From NCBI GenBank assembly GCA_964412555.1, contig CAYPPG010000021.1:47489-111488 (forward strand): DNA of 64,000 nucleotides. The letters run 5' to 3'. Within the stretch, counting starts at the first letter, position 1. Each line of letters opens with the position of its first letter. Positions 17,711 through 25,632 of the stretch are shown here, piece after piece. Source of the DNA: CAYPPG01 sp964412555. Lineage in GTDB: Bacteria > Hinthialibacterota > Hinthialibacteria > Hinthialibacterales > Hinthialibacteraceae. The position numbers and the translations under genes were made by a program. The notes below the pieces were generated by a model. That model worked only from the letters and a program-made list of their open reading frames with translations, was not told the DNA's origin and did no database searches.

Positions 17711-20575
17711 CTAAAAAATCCACACTTCAAAAATGGTCAACCAGAAATCTCCATCTGGGGGAAATACTTCGATAACAATCTCATCCGATAAAATTTGATT
17801 TTCAAGCGAAAGAGAGCTGGATCGAGCATCAGGATCATACTGTAGACTGCCAATCGCTTTCTTCTCTTCTTCTGTGATAGCATAAACTGTGTTTTTATAG
17901 GGATAATCATATTTTTTGGTGCCGTGAAAAAGAACAATTTTGCGGAAAAAAGAAGGAGATTGAAAGTGGATGGAAAAAAGGATGCCGGCTTCGGGAATCT
18001 GATCGCTGGACCAATAGCCTTCCGGTCCAAACAGGCGAACAGAAATATTGTGATCTTTCGAGGCATTCAAATAGAGAGGATTGGAAGAAGAAACATTCCA
18101 TTGGTCCTTTCGGATAGAAATGCTCTCTGAATCGGGGATGTACAAAGTGTAACGATCAAAAGAAATTTTTTTATACTCTAATTCCTGATTGAGCAAACGA
18201 TCGAAATGAGAAAGAGAGATAGGGATATAGTTAGTATCATTTGTTTTTGGATTGTTGTAATGGTAGTCGTTGTGAAAAAGATAAGCCACACGATTGGAGC
18301 GCATTACTTCTTGTGAACAAGAAGGAAGACGACGGAGAATTCGATCAGTGGCAATGACATCCAGTTTTGAATCGAACATCAAGCATTCTCCAATCCAATC
18401 TTTGCCATCGATGTTTTGAGAGTAATCGAAACCCTGATCGCAAAGCACGTAACGGACATTGTGATAATTCAAGGAATATTTGATTTTATCGAAATCCGTT
18501 GGGAGTATCAATCCAGCAGAAGAAAGACTGGAAGGTTGAAAATAGAGAGGAGAAAGAAAAGAAAACGTGGAAGCGATAGAAACGAGAAAAGAAAGTATAA
18601 GTCCAAAGGAAAGAGCAGGAGAAAGTGACCATAACCAGGAGAAAAGGACATAGAGAATAAGTGGGAAAGACCAATATAGAGGCAAAAAATACCATGGCCA
18701 GATTCCGAAAGGAGAATAAACGCCGATGAAAATGGAGGAACAGATAAATAGAAAAATAAAATAACGAATGGTTCTTCTTGAAAGAATGGTGTTGGATGGT
18801 AAAAAACGTGAGGAGAGCAACGGAAAAAGAAGAATGCTAAAGATGTATAGAATAGGAACAGTGGAAGAAAATAATGCAGAAGGGATATCGTGCAATTGAT
18901 CGTAGGGTGGACGGATTCCGAAAAAGGTAGGCAAACATTCATCTAAAAAGCGATTGAAAAAAGGGTGCTCATCGAGTAGACGAGGAGAAGGCAAATTTCT
19001 ACCAGTGAAAAGAAATTGCAAAAAGGAAGAATCAAAGGAAGTCCAGATCAAAAACCAATATGGAAATGAAAAAAGCACAAATCCGGAAAGAAAAACAAGA
19101 TGAGAGCGATGAAGAAACACAAAAGAGATGAAATTTGAAAAAGGACGAAGTTGAGAATGTTTTTGTTTCGAATTATACAGAAGGAAAAGGAAGAAAAGAT
19201 AGGTGGCAAAAACAAAAGGAAAGGAGAGCGGTAATTCGTAAAACGATAAGGCGGAAAGACAGCCAAGAAGAAAAGAAGGAAAAATTCCACAACGGTTTTT
19301 CCAAAATAAAAAAAACAAAATAAAAAAGAGAATGGAACCGATAGCAAGAGAAAAAGAGTATCCGAACCAGCACTTGGAAACGATCCAGTAGAAATGAAGA
19401 CCGGAAAAACAAAGAAAGAGAAAAACAAAGAAAGCGGTTTCTTTACTGCCGAAACAGTAAAAAGTAAAGATCGTGACAAGGGAAAAAACAACGCCAAACA
19501 GTAATGGGAGGAAATGAAGCAACGCGGATGGAAAATCAAAATAAGAGAAAAGAAAAGAAAGAGGAAAAACTTCGGACGTGCCTTGATAGCTTTGACCGTA
19601 GTGAAACAACGGAGGAGATTGACCGAGAAGAAGTTCTTCACCCATCAACCCAAACGCCGCTTCATCCGCCTCATATTGACAAAAACTTAAATTATAAATA
19701 AAAATATAAAAAGAAACGAGTAATAATAGTAAAAATAAAAAAGATATCGGAAAAAGAATGGAATAAAATCTATTAAAAAAAGTGTTAATATAATTTATTA
19801 TATTATTAAATAAAGGAATTAAAAGAATAAGTCCTAAGAAAACAGATAAATATTTAATTGTGTAAAGATTATGTATGAAACGAATATCAAAAAAAGAACT
19901 GTTTCCTAGAAAAGGACCCGGCAAATATTCGTATTGTTGTTCAATATTATCAGAAACGCTGACGGATAAATTGGGAATAGGATGACTTTCTTTTACAATG
20001 CAGGAAATTTCGTGAAATCCAGGAGAAAGATCAATCTTAACCGTCGAGAAACGAGTAACATCGTCATTTTTATTTGTTTTTAATAAAATATGATCGATAA
20101 ACCAATCGATGTCACCATGATTTGAATAAAAACTGATGGCACGGATAGGCTTTTCAAGATAGAATGTTCCGGTTATCTGAACTTCTGAAAAATATTCTGA
20201 AAGAAAATCATACGAAAACAAAGAAGGTGAAATTCTAAAATGATCCAAATCAAGAGTCGTAGATAGATACGGTTTATTTTCTTCCTTTGCAAAGGAAATC
20301 GTTAAGCCCCTCGACGGGAGAAGAAAGTAAAATGAGAGAAAAAGAAAAACAAAAGAAATTCCTATGAAAAAGGGGATACGATCAAAGCGGCATGAGGAGA
20401 TATAAAGAAGGAAAGCAGGCTTTTTTTCCTTGAACCATAGATACGTATTTGACGAAAATGCGAGGAGAAGAAAAAAAATTATGGCAAATGACTTAAAAGA
20501 AATAGAATACCTTGTAAAAAGACCAAGATAAAAGATCGAAAGAAAAGAAATGGAAAATATGAATTGAGCGAACAT
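17711..20575 (-). CDS. GT-C fold membrane glycosyltransferase (ArnT/PMT-like)
   Basis: The 954-residue product has a hydrophobic N-terminus, an unusual soluble insert (about 95-230), then a run of about ten transmembrane helices. The key motif CQYEADEAAFGLMGEEL at 299-315 has the Asp-Glu pair (D304, E305) found in the first periplasmic loop of polyprenyl-phosphate-dependent glycosyltransferases. GQSPPLFHYGQSYQG follows. The C-terminal 300 residues form a soluble beta-rich domain. It likely moves a sugar from a polyprenyl carrier onto a lipid, glycan or protein in the periplasm. The coding strand is extremely T/C-rich because of Phe/Leu/Ser codons, so the other strand looks like an A/G tract. 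No clear ribosome site precedes the ATG. Confidence 0.8.
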   Translation of the reverse strand: MFAQFIFSISFLSIFYLGLFTRYSISFKSFAIIFFLLLAFSSNTYLWFKEKKPAFLLYISSCRFDRIPFFIGISFVFLFLSFYFLLPSRGLTISFAKEENKPYLSTTLDLDHFRISPSLFSYDFLSEYFSEVQITGTFYLEKPIRAISFYSNHGDIDWFIDHILLKTNKNDDVTRFSTVKIDLSPGFHEISCIVKESHPIPNLSVSVSDNIEQQYEYLPGPFLGNSSFFDIRFIHNLYTIKYLSVFLGLILLIPLFNNIINYINTFFNRFYSILFPISFLFLLLLLVSFYIFIYNLSFCQYEADEAAFGLMGEELLLGQSPPLFHYGQSYQGTSEVFPLSFLFSYFDFPSALLHFLPLLFGVVFSLVTIFTFYCFGSKETAFFVFLFLCFSGLHFYWIVSKCWFGYSFSLAIGSILFFILFFLFWKNRCGIFPSFLLGCLSALSFYELPLSFPFVFATYLFFLFLLYNSKQKHSQLRPFSNFISFVFLHRSHLVFLSGFVLFSFPYWFLIWTSFDSSFLQFLFTGRNLPSPRLLDEHPFFNRFLDECLPTFFGIRPPYDQLHDIPSALFSSTVPILYIFSILLFPLLSSRFLPSNTILSRRTIRYFIFLFICSSIFIGVYSPFGIWPWYFLPLYWSFPLILYVLFSWLWSLSPALSFGLILSFLVSIASTFSFLSPLYFQPSSLSSAGLILPTDFDKIKYSLNYHNVRYVLCDQGFDYSQNIDGKDWIGECLMFDSKLDVIATDRILRRLPSCSQEVMRSNRVAYLFHNDYHYNNPKTNDTNYIPISLSHFDRLLNQELEYKKISFDRYTLYIPDSESISIRKDQWNVSSSNPLYLNASKDHNISVRLFGPEGYWSSDQIPEAGILFSIHFQSPSFFRKIVLFHGTKKYDYPYKNTVYAITEEEKKAIGSLQYDPDARSSSLSLENQILSDEIVIEVFPPDGDFWLTIFEVWIF

Positions 20576-20660
20576 AAGAATTGACCGTACTAGGTAACAA
20601 ACGTATCATACATGCAAAAGTAGAATTATAGCAAGTGTTTCCAACAGGAGAAAAAGAAAA

Positions 20661-21419
20661 ATGCACGAAAAAATCCGCGTCTTGATCAACGGTGCAAAAG
20701 GAAGAATGGGAAAAGAAGCTGTAAAAATAGTAAAAAATGAAGAAGACATGGAACTTGTTGGTGAAACGGATTTAGGTGATGATTTAAAAAGTACTATCAA
20801 GGAAACAAAAGCACTGGTAGTTGTGGATTTTACGTCGCCGGCATGTGTATATGATAATGTCAATAGTATCATTGAAAGTGGAGCCGGGGGGGTTGTTGGG
20901 ACAACCGGATTGAAAAGTGAGCAAATTACAGAAATTGAAAAAAGGTGTCTTGGGAGAAAGCCGGGAGTGGCGATTATCCCCAATTTTGCAATTGGAGCAA
21001 TACTGTTAATGGAATTTGCAAGGCAAGCATCAAAATTCATCTCAGATGTCGAAATTATAGAATTGCATCACGAGAAAAAATTGGATTCTCCCTCAGGTAC
21101 TGCCATAAAAACAGCCGAAATGATCGCAAAAGATAGAAAAAAAGATAAATGTATTGTTCCACGTGGAACAACAAATGGAGAAGCAAGAGGAGAAAAATTT
21201 AATGATATTCCCATCCATAGTATTCGTTTACCCGGTCTTCTTGCTCATCAAGAAGTGATTTTCGGTACAATGGGACAAACACTGAAAATCCGTCATGATT
21301 CATTGGATCGTTCTTGTTTTATGCCAGGCGTGATTTTGTCTATTCGTGAAGTGCTGAAAAAAGATGGCTTGATCTACGGTCTAGAGAATATAATTTTTAG
21401 CAATGGATGTTTATCATAA
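20661..21419 (+). CDS. dapB: 4-hydroxy-tetrahydrodipicolinate reductase
   Basis: The 252-residue enzyme of lysine and diaminopimelate synthesis has an N-terminal NAD(P)-binding loop (INGAKGRMGKEAV), VDFTSPA, VGTTG, and the active-site segment IIELHHEKKLDSPSGTA. AGGAGA lies nine bases upstream of the start. Length is typical. It is the first gene of a tightly packed group, overlapping rsmG by 17 bases. A perfect parS site lies inside its coding sequence, in a variable stretch (IVPRGTTN) between the active site and the C-terminal SIRLPG segment. Confidence 0.95.
   Translation: MHEKIRVLINGAKGRMGKEAVKIVKNEEDMELVGETDLGDDLKSTIKETKALVVVDFTSPACVYDNVNSIIESGAGGVVGTTGLKSEQITEIEKRCLGRKPGVAIIPNFAIGAILLMEFARQASKFISDVEIIELHHEKKLDSPSGTAIKTAEMIAKDRKKDKCIVPRGTTNGEARGEKFNDIPIHSIRLPGLLAHQEVIFGTMGQTLKIRHDSLDRSCFMPGVILSIREVLKKDGLIYGLENIIFSNGCLS
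21155..21170. promoter_or_regulatory. parS site within dapB
   Basis: TGTTCCACGTGGAACA is a perfect 16-bp palindrome of the chromosomal parS type bound by ParB; with flanking T and A the palindrome is 18 bp. It lies inside the dapB coding sequence about 1.8 kb upstream of parB and about 5.3 kb from the inferred origin. An identical site lies at 22196. Confidence 0.9.
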
Positions 21420-22128
21420 TTTTTACCTTAAATTTTTATCATCTTTGGATCGAAGAAAACTGTCTTTTGATCAAATGATCAATGATAAATTGTTTCTTTT
21501 TTTCTATCATCTTCTAAATCAGACACAAAAGTACAATTTGACCGGGTATAATACAATTGACGACTGTATTGATTTTCATCTTCTCGATGTCTTAGTGATG
21601 AATAGCAAAATTGATTCATCCTCTATCCGCAATATGATCGACGTAGGTTCAGGAGGAGGAATTCCGGGTATAATTCTATCCATCTTTAACAAAGATATAT
21701 CAATTTTATTACTCGAATCTAGCAAGAAAAAAGTGTTGTTTCTTCAGATGGTAATTGATAGGTTGTCATTAGAAAATTGTTCTATAGTGAATGAGAGAGC
21801 AGAGATTGCCGGATGTTCAAAAGAGTTTCGAGAAAAATTTGATTTTGCAACGGCACGTGCGATTGGTTCTTTGTCTTTAACTTTGGAACTCACAGCTCCA
21901 TTTAGTCGTTTAGGCGGAACGATTCTTCTTCCTAGAGGCAATCAATCAAGCCGATTGGCAACTAAAGATTATTACCAGAAAACATTGGGAATTATTCTGC
22001 GTGATCGTCTTGAATACAGTTTACCTAGAAGAGATAAAAAGCACAGGTTATTATTTTTTGAAAAGAAGAAGTTCACGGAGAAGATTTATCCTCGAAGGTT
22101 CAATCAGATTAAGAAAAGACCTTTGTGA
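21403..22128 (+). CDS. rsmG: 16S rRNA (guanine-N7) methyltransferase G
   Basis: The 241-residue product (GidB) has the SAM-binding motif IDVGSGGGIPGIILS, the KYNLTGYNTIDDCIDFHLLD segment typical of GidB, FATARAIGSL and LPRGNQ. It methylates G527 (E. coli numbering) of 16S rRNA. It starts within the end of dapB, which implies translational coupling. Location directly before parA-parB is a widely conserved origin-proximal order. Confidence 0.93.
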   Translation: MDVYHNFYLKFLSSLDRRKLSFDQMINDKLFLFFYHLLNQTQKYNLTGYNTIDDCIDFHLLDVLVMNSKIDSSSIRNMIDVGSGGGIPGIILSIFNKDISILLLESSKKKVLFLQMVIDRLSLENCSIVNERAEIAGCSKEFREKFDFATARAIGSLSLTLELTAPFSRLGGTILLPRGNQSSRLATKDYYQKTLGIILRDRLEYSLPRRDKKHRLLFFEKKKFTEKIYPRRFNQIKKRPL

Positions 22129-22195
22129 CTGGATTATTTCTTTCGTTTCAATGTTTCTTTTTATTGTACTGTTGTATAGAAATCACAGTTAAAAT

Positions 22196-22211
22196 TGTTC
22201 CACGTGGAACA
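22196..22211. promoter_or_regulatory. parS site upstream of parA
   Basis: This is a second exact TGTTCCACGTGGAACA palindrome (18 bp with flanks), in the gap between rsmG and parA. It ends 14 bases before the parA GTG and abuts its ribosome-binding site, so ParB bound here could affect parAB transcription or translation as well as seed the segregation complex. Confidence 0.92.
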
Positions 22212-22225
22212 AAAGGATTTTGAGT

Positions 22226-23044
22226 GTGTCTCACATAATTTCCGTTATCAATCAAAAAGGTGGTGTTGGTAAAACAACAACTTCAGTAAACCTTTCCGCT
22301 AGTTTGGCATCTTTGAATCAAAATGTGATTATTATAGATTTTGATCCTCAAGGGAATGCAACAAGCGGTGTTGGAATTGATAAAAACCATTTAGATAGAA
22401 CGATTTTTGATGCTTTGGCGGATGAAGCAACTTTTCTTTCCACTATTTTTTCTACTGTGATTCCTCGTTTGCATATTTCTCCCGCTAATCATGATTTACT
22501 CTCTGCTGAAATTCACTTTTCCTCATCTGAAAATGGGAAAATGAGATTAAAAAACACGTTAAGTGAATTCTTTTGGTTTTCTCCATCAGTGGATCATCCT
22601 GATTTTATCATTATCGATTGTCCACCATCTCTTGGCCAATTGACAATTAACGCGATTCTGGCATCCGACTCAATCTTGATTCCTGTTCAATGTGAGTATT
22701 ATGCTCTTGAAGGTTTGACTGAAATCATTAATTCTTCGACCATGATTCGTGATAGTTTTAATCCTTCTCTTTCTCTTGAGGGTATACTTTTGACAATGGC
22801 GGATCGTAGATTGAATCTGAGTCAGCAGGTCGAAGAAGATATCAGGAGTGCATATGGAGAGAATGTTTTCAATTCTGTGATCTATCGCAGTGTACGTCTA
22901 AGCGAAGCACCAAGTCATGGATTACCTATTTTAAAATATGATCAAAATTCTCCTGGTGCTTTGTCATATCTGAATCTTGCTAAGGAAGTGATCGAAAATG
23001 AAAAGAAAAGCTCTCGGTCGTGGCCTTTCCGTTCTTCTCGCTGA
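22226..23044 (+). CDS. parA: Chromosome-partitioning ATPase ParA (Soj)
   Basis: The 272-residue product begins at GTG 22226, eight bases after AAGGA. A TTG at 22220 is too close to that site. It has the deviant Walker A motif (VINQKGGVGKTTTSVN), DFDPQGNATSGVGI, IDCPPSLGQLTINAI and VQCEYYALEGL of Soj-type ParA. It binds DNA non-specifically with ATP and pulls ParB-parS complexes apart. Its 3' end overlaps parB by 47 bases. Confidence 0.96.
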   Translation: MSHIISVINQKGGVGKTTTSVNLSASLASLNQNVIIIDFDPQGNATSGVGIDKNHLDRTIFDALADEATFLSTIFSTVIPRLHISPANHDLLSAEIHFSSSENGKMRLKNTLSEFFWFSPSVDHPDFIIIDCPPSLGQLTINAILASDSILIPVQCEYYALEGLTEIINSSTMIRDSFNPSLSLEGILLTMADRRLNLSQQVEEDIRSAYGENVFNSVIYRSVRLSEAPSHGLPILKYDQNSPGALSYLNLAKEVIENEKKSSRSWPFRSSR

Positions 23045-23870
23045 TATGCCGGAAGACAAAAAGAAAAAGAAAGAAGTCTTCGATCTACCCGTTGATAAAA
23101 TTGTCGTGAACCAGTTCCAACCTCGTTCCTCTTTCGACGACGATTCATTGCTTGAATTGGCTGATTCAATTCAACAGTACGGTATTCTACAGCCTCTTCT
23201 CGTTCGGAAACATGCTGAAATCACAGATCATTTTCAGCTCATTGCCGGTGAAAGGCGTTTACGGGCGGCGAAAATAGCGGAGATCGATACCGTTCCCTGC
23301 CTTTTTCTCGATGCGGAAGAAGCGGACATGCTTCAACTTGCTTTAATAGAAAACATTCAACGTGCAGAATTGAATCCCATCGATGAAGCTAGAGCATACA
23401 AACAACTTTCAGAGCGTTTTTCTTTAACACAAGAAGAAATATCCGCAAGAGTTGGAAAAAGCCGGGAATCCATTGCGAATTCCCTACGATTATTGAACTT
23501 ACCGATTTCCATTCTCTCTATGGTGGAAATGGGTGAAATTTCCCTTGGTCATGCAAAAGTATTGCTGTCAGTAAAAGATGAAGAAAAACTCGAGCATATT
23601 GCAAAACGGATTGCCGATGAAGGGATTTCTGTTCGTGAAACGGAGCGTCTTGTTCGTGAAGAAATCACATCTGAACCGAAAACACCTGAGAAAAAGAAGA
23701 AAGAAAAAGATCTACATATTCAGGATCTTGAGCGTTCTATAGAAGAATCTTTGCAGACGAAGGTGAATGTAAAAATGCGCGGTAAGAAAAAAGGGGTGAT
23801 TGAAATTCATTTTTACGACTTTGAACAATTAGACGGATTGATGAAAAAATGGAATGTAAGGTTAATGTAG
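22998..23870 (+). CDS. parB: Chromosome-partitioning CTPase ParB (Spo0J)
   Basis: The 290-residue product has the N-terminal KALGRGLSVLL tail that stimulates ParA. The CTP-binding domain has DKIVVNQFQPRSSFDD, LIAGERRLRAAK and ENIQRAELNPIDEARAY. A helix-turn-helix (LTQEEISARVGKSRESIANSLRLLNLP) and a C-terminal dimerisation region follow a Lys/Glu-rich linker. Its cognate sites are the two parS palindromes at 21155 and 22196. The start overlaps parA. Confidence 0.96.
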   Translation: MKRKALGRGLSVLLADMPEDKKKKKEVFDLPVDKIVVNQFQPRSSFDDDSLLELADSIQQYGILQPLLVRKHAEITDHFQLIAGERRLRAAKIAEIDTVPCLFLDAEEADMLQLALIENIQRAELNPIDEARAYKQLSERFSLTQEEISARVGKSRESIANSLRLLNLPISILSMVEMGEISLGHAKVLLSVKDEEKLEHIAKRIADEGISVRETERLVREEITSEPKTPEKKKKEKDLHIQDLERSIEESLQTKVNVKMRGKKKGVIEIHFYDFEQLDGLMKKWNVRLM

Positions 23871-23895
23871 AATCCATTGTGAAAAGTATGTTCTT

Positions 23896-24897
23896 ATGAC
23901 AAGTAATCAATCAAAACTTGAATCAACAAAAAAAGATGGTAAGGAATACATTTCCATCGCTATTGACACTATTCATACCAAGAATATGCCATCTTTCGAT
24001 TTTTATATCCGCAAAAAGGATGAAGATCAGCCTCTTTTGTACAGAAGTCGCTCTTTGCCAATTTCTCGAGAGGATTTACAGGAATTAAAGGAATGCGGAT
24101 ATAAAAATCTTTGGGTGCCACAGCGTGATTATAAAACATATGATCACTATCTGAATGAAAACATAGAAAAAATTATCCGTGATCCCAATATTCCTGTAGA
24201 ATCGAAGTGCGAGCTGACTTATAACGCCTCTTCTCAAATTATGGAGCAAGTTTTTGATTCTGCAAATCCGCAAGAAGTCATCGAATCTTCATCTAAAGTG
24301 CTCGAACCGGTAATCGAAGTTATTTTTGCGAACGAATCAGCTGCCCATAATTTCATTGTTCGTACGAGCATGGACTACGCATTATATACACATTCGGTCA
24401 ATGTCTGTCTATACGGGATGTCACTCGCACGAAAAACTCTCGGTATTTCCAAACAAGACGCCATGACTCGTTTTGGCCAGGGTTTGTTACTCCATGACAT
24501 CGGGAAAACGGCTATACCCAAAGAAATATACCAAAAAGCAGAACCGCTGTCAGAAGAAGAATGGGAAATTATGAAACAAGTACCCATTAAAAGTTTGGAT
24601 ATTGTCAAGGAGTTGGTTACCATTACACCGGAAACGGAATCGATTATCTTGCACCACCATGAGCGTCTCGACGGTTCCGGCTATCCGTTTGGTCTGAAAG
24701 CCAATGAGATTTCTATGGGTGCAAGAATTTGCGCGATTGTCGACGTATTCGACGCATTGAACACACGCCGTCCTTTTCAAGACCGCCGTTCTTCGTTTGA
24801 TGCCTTGAAATTGATCAAAGAAGAAATGTCGGAGAAATTGGATATGGACTTATATAAAGATTTCGTTTATTTATTCCTTCCTCCAACAATCCAATGA
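23896..24897 (+). CDS. HD-GYP cyclic-di-GMP phosphodiesterase-like protein
   Basis: The 333-residue protein has an unrecognised N-terminal half (about 1-150) and an HD-GYP domain. This carries THSVNV (His166), HDIGKTAIPKEIY (His200, Asp201), HHHERLDGSGYP (253-264) and CAIVDVFDALNTRRPF. These are the metal-binding and signature residues for hydrolysing c-di-GMP, so catalysis looks intact. It starts 25 bases after parB and shares ATGA with the next gene, so it belongs to the par group. Confidence 0.9.
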   Translation: MTSNQSKLESTKKDGKEYISIAIDTIHTKNMPSFDFYIRKKDEDQPLLYRSRSLPISREDLQELKECGYKNLWVPQRDYKTYDHYLNENIEKIIRDPNIPVESKCELTYNASSQIMEQVFDSANPQEVIESSSKVLEPVIEVIFANESAAHNFIVRTSMDYALYTHSVNVCLYGMSLARKTLGISKQDAMTRFGQGLLLHDIGKTAIPKEIYQKAEPLSEEEWEIMKQVPIKSLDIVKELVTITPETESIILHHHERLDGSGYPFGLKANEISMGARICAIVDVFDALNTRRPFQDRRSSFDALKLIKEEMSEKLDMDLYKDFVYLFLPPTIQ

Positions 24898-25508
24898 AAA
24901 TAGTGCCAAAAAGCTATTCCATAGAAAGTGAGTTATCCACTGTTTGTCTTGAAGAATGCCTGCTCGTATTAAAAAGGGGAGGTATCGTTTGTGTGCCAAC
25001 AGATACGGTATATGGACTGGTTTGCTCTGCGCAGGATAGGAATGCCATTTGCCGCATGGCTGAAATAAAGTCTCGTCCGGAAAAAAAGCCATTTGCTCTT
25101 TTTACCAATCATTTGAATCTTTCATCACCGTGCCCCATGGCTGAAATTCTTGCAAACCATTTTTGGCCCGGTCCTTTGACGATTGTTGTTCCAGAAGATG
25201 TGAATTATCCATATTCTTTTAATGGCAGTGTGGGACTTCGTTTCCCAAACAACGAATTCATCCAAAATCTTTTATCTGAATGGGATGGTTGCTTGGCAAA
25301 TACGAGTTTGAATGTAAGCGGAGAACCGCCGGTTTGGGGATTGGGAGGAGTCGAAAATGTCTTGTTAAAGGTTGATTTGATTATTGATTCGGGGCAACTA
25401 CCAGAACGTGAACCATCAACTGTAGTCGATTGTACGGTTGATCCACCTAAAATCTTACGAGAAGGTACGATTCGGCAAAGAGAGATCAAAAAAATTCTAA
25501 GTGTATAA
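24894..25508 (+). CDS. tsaC: Threonylcarbamoyl-AMP synthase (YrdC/Sua5 domain)
   Basis: The 204-residue product has the YrdC fold pattern KRGGIVCVPTDTVYGLVCSAQ, then IKSRPEKKPFALF, LANHFWPGPLTIV, VGLRFPN and NTSLNVSGEPP. It makes threonylcarbamoyl-AMP for the t6A37 tRNA modification. It is short (TsaC-type) and lacks the Sua5 C-terminal domain. It is translationally coupled to the HD-GYP gene by an ATGA overlap and is the last gene of the cluster. Confidence 0.93.
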   Translation: MKIVPKSYSIESELSTVCLEECLLVLKRGGIVCVPTDTVYGLVCSAQDRNAICRMAEIKSRPEKKPFALFTNHLNLSSPCPMAEILANHFWPGPLTIVVPEDVNYPYSFNGSVGLRFPNNEFIQNLLSEWDGCLANTSLNVSGEPPVWGLGGVENVLLKVDLIIDSGQLPEREPSTVVDCTVDPPKILREGTIRQREIKKILSV

Positions 25509-25541
25509 ATATTCTTGTGGTATAAAACAATCCTAAATATA

Positions 25542-25586
25542 CCATCCTGCTCATCCTTTTATCTTGGCCAATCCGGATTCAGACAA
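25542..25586 (-). repeat. Dispersed 45-base GGAT-rich intergenic element, copy B
   Basis: Read on the minus strand it starts TTGTCTGAATCCGGATTGG and continues with further GGAT tetramers. It aligns without gaps to 63014-63058: the first 22 bases are identical and the GGAT blocks are kept in the rest. It lies between convergent genes. It may belong to a widespread TTGTCTGAATC/GGATT intergenic repeat type. Confidence 0.7.
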
Positions 25587-25632
25587 ATTTTACGCTTTGT
25601 AACGCAAATAAACAGTAAAAATGTTCCGTTCT

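Noticed and set aside
17900..19700. Plus-strand Lys/Arg/Glu-rich frames
   Set aside because: These are mirror images of the pyrimidine-rich GT-C coding strand and have no domain or ribosome site.
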